From NCBI GenBank assembly GCA_020849075.1, contig JADLGZ010000160.1, forward strand, positions 1-8,408: 8,408 bases of DNA. Reading direction: 5' to 3'. Shown one piece after another: positions 1 through 7,300 of the stretch. The notes below the pieces were generated by a model that searched no databases, was not told where the DNA came from, and was given only the letters and a program-made list of their open reading frames with translations. The DNA is from Fimbriimonadaceae bacterium. GTDB lineage: Bacteria > Armatimonadota > Fimbriimonadia > Fimbriimonadales > Fimbriimonadaceae. A program made the translations under genes and the position numbers. Each line of letters opens with the position of its first letter. Within the stretch, counting starts at the first letter, position 1.

Positions 1-795
1 GGCGATCAACTGGCTTCGGTTACAGGTCTGGGTGTTAAGCCATCCGTGACGAGCATTGGACCATCCGTGGCCCAAGAGACCAAGAACACGGCCCGGAACG
101 GCGTCATTTATAGCTCTATCCTAATCGTTCTCTACCTCGCAATGCGGTTTGGTGTTTCCGTTGGCGGCTTTAAGAATGGAATCAAGTTCGGCATGTCGGC
201 GATTCTGGCCCTCCTTCACGACGTTCTCGTCGTGGTCGGCCTTGCTGCCGTGGTGGGATATTTCTTCAAATGGGAAGTATCGGCCCTGTCAATCACGGCG
301 ATGCTGACGGTGATCGGATTCTCCGTGCACGACACCATCGTGATCTTTGACCGTATCCGAGAGAACCTCAGAAAGCCATTTCAGGGTGAGACGTTTGAGC
401 ACCTATGCGATCGGTCGATCACACGTTCGGTTGCACGGTCCCTCAATACATCCATTACGGTGATCGTGACCCTCATCATCCTGATGATCTGGGGCACGCC
501 GACGCCAGACTTGAAGTTCTTCTGTGTTGCGATGCTGTTCGGGATTATCTCAGGTACCTACAGCTCCATCTTCAATGCAACTCCGATCCTGTGGATGTGG
601 GACAACTTTGTTACAAAGAAGCGCGGCCCGCAACATTCGCTCATCGCGGAGGCGATGGCGGAGAGCGCCCGTGTTCGGGCAACACAAGGCCAAGCAGCGA
701 CAGCTGCCACTGCAAGTGGTCCAGCCGGAGGTTATGGAACGGTGAAGCGCCGGAATCGGGTCAAGGACGTCGGACGCCAGGAACTAGACGACTAG
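1..795 (+). CDS. secF: Protein translocase subunit SecF, C-terminal part (5' end outside window)
   Basis: SecF, or the SecF half of a SecDF fusion, is an inner-membrane RND-type subunit. It works with SecD and SecYEG and uses the proton gradient to help pull exported proteins across the membrane. The frame is open from base 1, giving 264 visible residues; the first membrane segment and most of the external domain lie upstream. Visible family motifs are IGPSVAQETKNTA (residues about 19-31 of the fragment), and FSVHDTIVIFDRIREN, which is the SecF version of the conserved segment before the cytoplasmic loop. Around these are about five hydrophobic segments. The last 60 or so residues form an Ala-rich, charged cytoplasmic tail with little family character. 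The ATG at 46 is internal and is not a real start. The stop TAG (793-795) overlaps the stop of the convergent SIS gene. Identification is firm; whether secD is fused cannot be seen. Confidence 0.95.
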   Translation, partial: GDQLASVTGLGVKPSVTSIGPSVAQETKNTARNGVIYSSILIVLYLAMRFGVSVGGFKNGIKFGMSAILALLHDVLVVVGLAAVVGYFFKWEVSALSITAMLTVIGFSVHDTIVIFDRIRENLRKPFQGETFEHLCDRSITRSVARSLNTSITVIVTLIILMIWGTPTPDLKFFCVAMLFGIISGTYSSIFNATPILWMWDNFVTKKRGPQHSLIAEAMAESARVRATQGQAATAATASGPAGGYGTVKRRNRVKDVGRQELDD

Positions 796-1733
796 AGGGT
801 TCGGGTGATCTTGGTCAGGAAGCGCGGATCGTCTGGGTCTAAGCCCCGAGCCCGCGAAGCCAAGAGGGCGAGCCATTGCCCGAAGATAATCTCGGCGATC
901 GGGCTTGAGGCCATTTTTCCGAAACTAGGTGCAACTTCTACTAGACAACCCTGGTCCTCTATGCCGTCGGGCTTTGCACCGTAGACCAGTGCTGCCGATC
1001 CGTGACCGGCTAGCGCCTTGGGGCCGTGTTCAAAGTCAGCGGTGGAGTAGCTCTTGCATGGCAAGAGAGCGCACTCCATAAGCTTAAGGGCCGTTTCTTG
1101 CGCCGTGCAGAAGGAGTAGCCACGCGCGAGCGCGAACAGAATGGAGGAGCGCAGAACTGCACCCAGAGACGCGGAGGCGGCGGAATGACAATCCCCAACC
1201 CATTCATCGCTTGGTAGGGCCGGTTCGGGCAGCTTTCCGCTAAGCGCCCTCACCAATTGGTAAACCGCGAGAAGACTGGCCGTGTATGTTTTCGTGGCCG
1301 CGACTGCTTGCTCTTTGCCCATTCCGAGGTCAAGAGAATGCTCAGACGAACGAGTCAAGCGCGAACCGGGCGAGTTGGTGATGGCAAGGGTGACATGACC
1401 CTGGCCTCGCAGATGCTCGAGGACCTCCGCAACATCGGGCGCCTCGCCAGATTGCGAAATGCCGACGGCAAGGCAATTTCGGTACCGAATTTCGGATCCG
1501 AATCGGGTGATAACGGAGGGTGCCGATAGCGACACCGGGATGCCAAGATGGACTTCAATTAGATATCGAGCAAAGAGGGCTGCATTATCGGAAGACCCGC
1601 GACCGGCTAGCAGAACCATATCGAATTGCCGACCACCAATGGCTCTTTCCAACTCGGTCAAGTAGCGAGAACTATTTTCCGCCAATAGCCGAGGTTGGCT
1701 CCGAATCTCCGACTCCATTACTTCGCCCAACAT
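792..1733 (-). CDS. SIS-domain sugar-phosphate isomerase/deaminase, GlmS isomerase-like
   Basis: This is a double-SIS protein of the GlmS-isomerase/NagB-II/AgaS group, which isomerise or deaminate phosphosugars such as glucosamine 6-phosphate. The glutaminase domain of GlmS is absent, so ammonia-dependent synthesis or, more likely, deamination is inferred; the exact substrate cannot be read. Numbered from TTG 1787, motifs are AGRGSSDNAALFARY (61-75, sugar-phosphate loop), SQSGE (111-115), AVAATKT (161-167), ETALKLMECA (231-240), FEHGP (252-256) and the closing RGLDPDDPRFLTKITRT (314-330). The stretch from HGP to RGLDPD seems some 25 residues shorter than I expect. Three starts are possible: ATG 1733 (313 residues, chosen), ATG 1718, and TTG 1787 (331 residues). 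None has a strong ribosome site. I prefer 1733 because the family usually has only a few residues before its 'M..EI..QP..L' segment, and because TTG 1787 would leave 17 bases to the divergent gene. It is cytoplasmic and transcribed alone. Confidence 0.88.
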   Translation of the reverse strand: MLGEVMESEIRSQPRLLAENSSRYLTELERAIGGRQFDMVLLAGRGSSDNAALFARYLIEVHLGIPVSLSAPSVITRFGSEIRYRNCLAVGISQSGEAPDVAEVLEHLRGQGHVTLAITNSPGSRLTRSSEHSLDLGMGKEQAVAATKTYTASLLAVYQLVRALSGKLPEPALPSDEWVGDCHSAASASLGAVLRSSILFALARGYSFCTAQETALKLMECALLPCKSYSTADFEHGPKALAGHGSAALVYGAKPDGIEDQGCLVEVAPSFGKMASSPIAEIIFGQWLALLASRARGLDPDDPRFLTKITRTL

Positions 1734-1804
1734 CACTTCAGAAATAGAGGGTACCGTCTTTCCAGTGATGCGGGGCGGGGAGCTCAAGCGTCCACTTTAT
1801 ATCT
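1734..1804. promoter_or_regulatory. Divergent intergenic region, probable back-to-back promoters
   Basis: This is the only divergent gap in the window, so the SIS gene (leftward) and the four-gene cluster (rightward) must both be promoted from here or from inside each other's 5' ends. An AT-rich TTTATAT stretch at 1796-1802 is the best -10-like element. On the - strand it reads ATATAAAG; a transcript from it would begin near 1789, which would suit a leader before ATG 1733 better than a start at TTG 1787. No convincing -35 partner or operator repeat is seen. The assignment rests on gene layout plus base composition only. Confidence 0.35.
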
Positions 1805-2842
1805 ATGACAACCCTTGCTCTCGTTGCCTTGCTCGCGTCGCCTCAGGAATCACCGACCAAGACTTTTGTGACGACCGATCGCTTGTTGGAAATGCAGATT
1901 CCCAAGAGCTGGACAGTCAAGAAAGAGAGAAGTCGGCAGATCGTAAGCTTCCCAACTCAGGACGGAACCGTACGAATCGAAGTTTATGCGACTCAGTATT
2001 TGCAAGGGACTGAAGGTTGGCAAACAATGCAGCGGACGGTGAACGAGCAGATGAAGCGCACGATCATCCGGCAGTGGGATGAAGACATCATGGCCGTACC
2101 GATGCTCTTGACGAGCCTTAAGTACAACGAGCCGAAAGAGGGTGACCTAGGGGTCCTAATTGGTCTGCTTTATACCAATACTGCCGAAAAGTTCCATTTC
2201 CGGCTCGTTGCTCCACTGGCTTCGCTGGAGGCCGCAGAGAGCCAATGGCGCGAGGCCTGGTTGACCTTGCGAACTAGCTCTGGAAAAGCTCCCTCGGTTG
2301 AAGACGGGAATGCAGAATCAGTTTCGGAGTCCAAACCCATCGCTGACGGTGTAACTTTGAGTCTAGCTGCGGCGGGACCAAAGCCCAAGCCACTGGGTCC
2401 GGTGAAGTTTGGTTTTGTTACGAGTGGGCGCTCCGGTTTCCTCCGTTTGCCGAAGGGAGCAGACGTTACCGATGGTAAGCCTGCTTTAATAAAGTGGGCG
2501 GGGCTGGAAGGTATCCAACTAACAATTTATAGCAATGATGACAGCCCAGCCAGTGCGCTGTTTCTAATGCAAGAGGTCAACAAAGACTTAGACCGATATA
2601 AGACGGTCTCGCTACGGGAGAACTTCGGGCCGAAGAAGAATAGTGTTGGACTTGATGTCCTCAGTATCGTTCGCACCGGTGTAACAGAAACGGGCGACCT
2701 GCAATCGTTCGCCGCCGCTGGTGACAATGGAAAGTTCTACTGGGTTCTTAAGAGCGAAACAGCGAATGCAAAAGACTTCAAACATCATCAAGATAGCTTG
2801 CTAAAATTGGTGGGGCAGCTGGGCTTCGAACCGACTCCGTGA
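1805..2842 (+). CDS. Hypothetical exported protein with two similar alpha/beta halves
   Basis: I do not recognise this 345-residue protein as a named family. The N-terminus (MTTLALVALLASPQ) is a short hydrophobic stretch resembling a weak signal peptide, though it lacks the usual basic residues. The remainder divides into two modules of similar plan: residues about 20-157 and about 205-342, joined by a Ser/Pro/Lys-rich linker (158-200). Each opens with a short strand before a 'lPk' turn (LLEMQIPKSW; GFLRLPKGAD). A strand with alternating residues follows (TVRIEVYAT; GIQLTIYSN), then an amphipathic helix, and each ends with a 'fyf/l' strand and a C-terminal helix (WREAWLTLRT; HQDSLLKLVGQLGF). 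This order resembles PsbP/DUF1795-like folds, an inference from pattern only. ATG 1805 has no clear ribosome site; an in-frame stop at 1766 rules out a longer conventional start. Its TGA overlaps the tsaB GTG, so it is probably the first gene of the tsaB-murB-smc unit. Confidence 0.8.
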   Translation: MTTLALVALLASPQESPTKTFVTTDRLLEMQIPKSWTVKKERSRQIVSFPTQDGTVRIEVYATQYLQGTEGWQTMQRTVNEQMKRTIIRQWDEDIMAVPMLLTSLKYNEPKEGDLGVLIGLLYTNTAEKFHFRLVAPLASLEAAESQWREAWLTLRTSSGKAPSVEDGNAESVSESKPIADGVTLSLAAAGPKPKPLGPVKFGFVTSGRSGFLRLPKGADVTDGKPALIKWAGLEGIQLTIYSNDDSPASALFLMQEVNKDLDRYKTVSLRENFGPKKNSVGLDVLSIVRTGVTETGDLQSFAAAGDNGKFYWVLKSETANAKDFKHHQDSLLKLVGQLGFEPTP

Positions 2843-3387
2843 TCATTGCGTTTAGTACATCTAGCCCTTTGGCAAGCGTGGCTGTCATGGGTGAGGGAAC
2901 CTTGCTAGAGTCTTGGCAGGGCGAAGGCTCGCGCAACGCTAGCGCCAAATGCCTTGAGCAACTCATTGGCTGGGACGTGGATTTGAAGGAAGTCACCGGT
3001 TTCATTGCTGACGTTGGGCCAGGGAGCTTCACTGGTGTGAGGGTCGGGGTCATGCTAGCCAAGACCCTTGGGTGGGCGAATGAGTGCCCCGTCGCCGGGA
3101 TCAGTAGCTTCGACTTGATTTCGTGCCGCGAAGTCATATCTTTGCCCGGACGTCGGGGTGAATGGCTAGTCCGTGAGCCGGGCAGACCCGTTGCAGTCGA
3201 GAGCGAGTTTCGTGGCCTAGGTTACGGTTCGGGCACTGAAAGGCGAGACTATCCCAACGCTGATGCTGCCGTTAACCTGATTCCATTATTGAACTGGATG
3301 CCCGCCGTTGAATTACTGCCCGAGTATCATCTCGCCCCGAGCATTAGTACGCCAAAGACTCCCTATCGGGCGGAGGCACCGCCATAG
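2839..3387 (+). CDS. tsaB: tRNA t6A threonylcarbamoyl transfer complex subunit TsaB
   Basis: TsaB is the non-catalytic ASKHA-fold partner that binds TsaD and, with TsaE, forms the complex placing threonylcarbamoyl on A37 of ANN-reading tRNAs in the cytoplasm. The family signature GPGSFTGVRVG is at residues 60-70, preceded by the usual 'v...GPGSFTG' strand and followed by the GISSFDLI segment (87-94). The family's C-terminal 'P.Y......pK.P' pattern appears as LPEYHLAPSISTPKTP (160-175). At 182 residues it is clearly shorter than the roughly 230 of E. coli or Bacillus TsaB; the shortening falls in the second half. The N-terminal DTS-type motif reads FSTSS, with Ser replacing the usual Asp. The GTG start overlaps the upstream stop as GTGA and has no good ribosome site, suggesting translational coupling. 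Its own stop overlaps the proposed murB start. The usual partners rimI and tsaD do not follow it. Confidence 0.9.
   Translation: MIIAFSTSSPLASVAVMGEGTLLESWQGEGSRNASAKCLEQLIGWDVDLKEVTGFIADVGPGSFTGVRVGVMLAKTLGWANECPVAGISSFDLISCREVISLPGRRGEWLVREPGRPVAVESEFRGLGYGSGTERRDYPNADAAVNLIPLLNWMPAVELLPEYHLAPSISTPKTPYRAEAPP
3372..3376 (+). promoter_or_regulatory. Shine-Dalgarno sequence deciding the murB start
   Basis: A perfect GGAGG lies inside the last codons of tsaB. It stands 7 bases before ATA 3384, 13 before CTG 3390 and almost 50 before TTG 3426. Only the ATA has normal spacing, so this site argues for initiation there. Confidence 0.65.
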
Positions 3388-4316
3388 ACCTGCAGGACAA
3401 GGTCAGTCTGGCACCTTACACGACCTTGAGGGCGGGGGGGCGTGCGGAACGCTTTGTTTATGCTCGCACGGGCGATGAGCTTGCGGAAGCGGCAATCCTT
3501 GCCCAAGTGAACGGCTGGCAGCTCCTTGTTTTGGGCGCCGGCAGTAATGTACTCCCTTCGGACCATGGCATCCATGGATTGACAATCGTCAATGGGGCGA
3601 GGGCGATTTCGTGGTTGGAACCGGGCTTTGCAGAATGTGATTCAGGGGTGCCCTTGCAGGAGCTGTTCCTCAAGTGTGCGCAGCGGGGTCTCGGTGGACT
3701 TGAACATGCCGTTGGCATTCCCGGTACGGTTGGAGGAGCTCTAGTAAGTAATGCCGGGGCCTATCGCAGCAATGTCAGCGCATACCTGACGGAATTGGAG
3801 ATAGCGATAGACGGGCAGCGTCAGTGGGTGAGTCCTGATTGGATGGAGTTTTCCTATCGCGACTCAAAATTGCGCCGAGCCGATGCCCCGGTATGCGCGA
3901 TTCTTCGGCTAAGGATGCGATTCCCGAAGCGGGCCATGAGGGAGATCTATGACGAGGCTCGGGAGTATCAGCAGCAGCGGATCAGCAAGCAACCCGCCCC
4001 CGCCAGTGCCGGGAGCTTCTTCAAGAATGTCATAGATCATCAATTGGCACAAAAAGTAGATGGACTCACCGACGGCATGCGCGCCAATGGCGTGATCCCC
4101 TCTGGTTTCTTGATTGAGGCGGTCGGCCTGAAGGGGGCCCGCCATGGAGGCGCGATGCTGTCCAAACGTCATGCGAACTTTATGTTGAATGCCGGAGCGG
4201 CGACGGCCACCGAGATCTACGAGCTGGCTCAGATCGCGAAACAAGCGGTGTTTCATAAGTTCGGCGCCACCCTCGAAGAAGAAGTTCTTTATCTGGGCGA
4301 CTGGAGCGGCAAATAG
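3384..4316 (+). CDS. murB: UDP-N-acetylenolpyruvoylglucosamine reductase MurB, probable ATA start
   Basis: MurB is the cytoplasmic FAD enzyme that reduces UDP-GlcNAc-enolpyruvate to UDP-MurNAc with NADPH, the second committed step of peptidoglycan synthesis. Counting from ATA 3384 gives 310 residues. The N-terminal LAPYTTLRAGGRA (9-21) matches the family's 'L..yTTf+vGG'. FAD-domain motifs are GAGSN (51-55) and GIPGTVGGA (111-119). Likely catalytic residues are Arg159 in FSYRDS, Ser211 in AGSFFKN and Glu300 in LEEEVLYLG. The compact C-terminal domain fits a type II MurB. The first ATG/GTG/TTG in frame is TTG 3426, which would remove the conserved TT(L) and so cannot be the true start. Upstream an in-frame TAG at 3345 limits the choice. 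ATA 3384 lies 7 bases after GGAGG and overlaps the tsaB stop as ATAG; CTG 3390 is the alternative. A run of seven G (3434-3440) codes the conserved Gly-Gly. Confidence 0.93.
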   Translation: MDLQDKVSLAPYTTLRAGGRAERFVYARTGDELAEAAILAQVNGWQLLVLGAGSNVLPSDHGIHGLTIVNGARAISWLEPGFAECDSGVPLQELFLKCAQRGLGGLEHAVGIPGTVGGALVSNAGAYRSNVSAYLTELEIAIDGQRQWVSPDWMEFSYRDSKLRRADAPVCAILRLRMRFPKRAMREIYDEAREYQQQRISKQPAPASAGSFFKNVIDHQLAQKVDGLTDGMRANGVIPSGFLIEAVGLKGARHGGAMLSKRHANFMLNAGAATATEIYELAQIAKQAVFHKFGATLEEEVLYLGDWSGK

Positions 4317-4341
4317 GTTCGCCAGAACGTCTTCTTTGTGC

Positions 4342-7300
4342 TTGAAGCTCAAGAGTGTCCGGATATTTGGGTTTAAGACCTTCGCGGAGAGGGTTGAGTT
4401 TGATTTGAACGCCGACATCATTGCGATTGTCGGGCCGAACGGGTGCGGTAAATCAAACATCGTCGACGCGATTCTCTGGGGGCTTGGCGAACCTAATGCT
4501 CGAAATTTGCGAGCTAGTAGTAGCGTTGATGTTATTTTCAATGGCTCTGCCAAGCGCAAGCCCCTTGGCTTTGCGGAAGTAACTCTGCTCTTTGACAATG
4601 AGGATGGCACTCTCCCCATTGATGCGGCAGAAGTTGCGATCACTCGGAAGGTGAACCGCGCTGGCGAGTCTCATTTCTCGATTAATCGGCGCACTTGTCG
4701 CCTGAAAGATATTTACGATCTGCTAGCTGATTCCGGATTGGGTCGCGCCGGTTATGCGATTGTTGGTCAGTCCGAGATTGATCAAGCACTGAGCGCAAGT
4801 GCAGAGGAACGCCGCGCATGGATAGATGAGGCAGCCGGTGTACAACGCTTTCGCTCAAAACGTGTTGAGTCGCTACGACGCCTTGAAGCGGCGCGTGACC
4901 ACCTCTCCAGGATTGACCAAATCCTTGCTGATATTGAATTCCAACGCGAGCCCTTAAGAGAGGAAGCGGAACTCGCCGCGCGATATCAAGAGATCCGTTG
5001 CGCCCTTTCGGAACTCGAAACTAATCTTCTAGTCAGCGAGGTGCAGGGCGCACAGCAGGAGTTCGAACGCATTGGCCAGCAGCGTGGTGAAGCCCAGGCG
5101 CATCATGAGCGGGCCCTAAAGGAGCTACAGACTCACCATCAGGCGATTGAAGAAAATGGTGCTGAGCTTGCCGAGCTTGAACGTAAACTTGACGCGCTTC
5201 GAGAGCTTCGCCAAAGCCAGCTGAGCGGGGTAGAACGTGCCGAATCAGCCATTTCCTTGGCTCGGCAACGCCTTGAGAGCCTTGATGAACTCGAAAAGGA
5301 CCTGAAGGGAGCTCAAGACGAGAGCGTCAGCTTGCACCGAGATGCGGAACATGAATTGGCAATTGTCGTAGGCGAGATTGAGGGTATCCAACAAGAACTT
5401 TCAAATTGTCAAGCTTCAGAGAAACAGGATGTTGAGGCCCTCCAACTTGAGCTGAACAACATAGAAGCGTCTCTAGAATCAGCAAAAGTGCTTGAGGCGC
5501 AGCGAGTTCGTAATGAGGCAGAAGCTTCACAGGCGAAAAAGAGACTTACCGTAATATCCGACGAAGCAGACGGTATTAGGGCTGCGGTAGCCGATCTTCG
5601 CGTGGCGATTGAGCCCGCACAAAGAAAAGTTGATGAACTAAGCCGAGTGGTCGAGGTCCAGGAAACCGCCTTGGCGGAAGCAAAGGATGAGGTTCTGAGA
5701 ATCACTGAGCGGCAAGCTGAGATTAGTAGCTCAGTCCAAAGGCTGAGCGGTGAACTTTCCAGGCTTGAAGGTCGCCGGGCTGGACTAGAAGGAACTTTGG
5801 AGACTCTGGAGGGATTGGGGCAGGGAGCGCGAGCGGTCATGGACCTAGTGCGGTCAGGCGAGTTGGAAGACTACTACACTCCCGTCTCCACAGCTATTGA
5901 GGTCGATGAGGCACATGCAGTCGCTATTGAGACCGCCTTAGGTGGAGCTGCCCATGATCTCATTACTCCGTACGTCCGAGATGCGAAGGTTGCTATTGAG
6001 CTTCTTAAACGAAAGACTCTTGGTCGTGCGACTTTCCAACCCCTGGACCTTGTCAGGCCGGTGCCCAGCCAGGCGCGCACCCTAAGAGGGGCGGGCATTA
6101 TCGGGGTCGCCGCCGATCTTGTAAGGTGCGGCGAAGAACATCGTCCCGTTCTGGAAGCTTTGCTCGGACGTATCGTCGTTGTTGAGTCGCTTGACGACAG
6201 TATTCGACTCGCAAGCACGAAAGGTTGGTCGCGACTTGTGACTTTAGAAGGCGAAGTCGTACATAGCGGAGGCGCGGTAAGCGGGGGAAGGAGCGGGCGG
6301 CAGGGAACAGGAATCGTTCAGCGGCGATCTGAGCTTGCGGCACTGATTAACAAAGTTGAGTCCCAAAGATCGGCGCTCGATCAGGCATTGAAGGCATTGT
6401 CAGAAGCCGATTCCAAGTTAGGGGCAGCGATAATGGTGAAGACAGACGCCGCCCATTCGCAGGAAGCGACCCAAGAAGAACTGCAGGAGGCAAGTAATTG
6501 GCTTTCTCAACTACAACGCGAGTTGGCTTCGACTGAGCGGGAAGGAGATCGCTTAGATCGAGAGAAGCGTGAGCTTGAGGCCTTTCGCGCACCAGAAGGT
6601 ACGGAGATTGTTGATCTCGAAAAGATAAGCAAGGATCGGGACAAGATACTGAGCAAGCTTGCGGCCAAAATTGCCGAAGCGGAAGCCGCCTCGGGCCGGG
6701 AGCGTGAACTCAATTCCCAGCTAACACAGGCTGAATTGCGCCGGCAGACGGCGCTTGCGCGGCTAGAAAAGGTTGGGTCTGGAACTGCCACGCGAGCTGA
6801 GCGTTTGTCCGGCCTGACAGGCGAGCGGGCTGATTGGCAGGCAAAGATCGAGAGGTCGAAAACCGAGAAGGACGAAGCTCAAGGTCAAGCCGATCAGCTT
6901 AGAAGTGATCTTGAGTCGACACAAACTTTGAAAAAGGAACTGCTAGGGCAGGGCTATTGCCTTGCAGAGGGGGCTAAAGAGGCCGAAGCGAGCATCCATC
7001 GGCTTGACGCCATCATGAACAAGCTGGAGGTTGAGCGTGCCCGCTGTGATTCTCGTCGAACTGCGGCGGCGCAACGGCTGGCAGAGGACTATGCAATTTC
7101 TGAAGAAGATGCGCTGCGCCTGCCAACAAGGGAGTTGCCGGACGATGCCCAACCCATCGTGAGCCGGCTTCGGCGCGACTTGAAGAGTCTGGGTGATGTA
7201 AACCTAGGGGCTATAGAGGCATTTGAGAGGTTATCTTCTCGGTTTGTTGAACTGGATGCCCAACGCGAAGATGTTCGAGCCGGCATGGAGGAGCTGCAGA

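Noticed and set aside
405..842. Open frame of 145 codons on the + strand
   Set aside because: It overlaps secF in another frame, is rich in Arg, Cys and His with no motif, and is a shadow of the real gene.
3345..3390. TsaB-MurB fusion by a -1 ribosomal frameshift as the way to make the MurB N-terminus
   Set aside because: The frames do differ by -1, but no slippery heptamer is present in the overlap; a stop/start overlap with GGAGG explains the layout more simply.
4189..4341. In-frame extension of smc upstream to ATG 4189
   Set aside because: It lies on the murB coding sequence, is basic and unlike any SMC N-terminus, and the family start fits TTG 4342.
3909..4643. Open frame of 244 codons on the - strand across the murB-smc junction
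   Set aside because: It runs antisense to two well-identified genes, including the SMC Walker A region, and has no family features.
5826..6306. Possible foreign insertion in the middle of smc
   Set aside because: The segment is the normal hinge domain, flanked by coiled coil of similar length on both sides and uninterrupted in frame.
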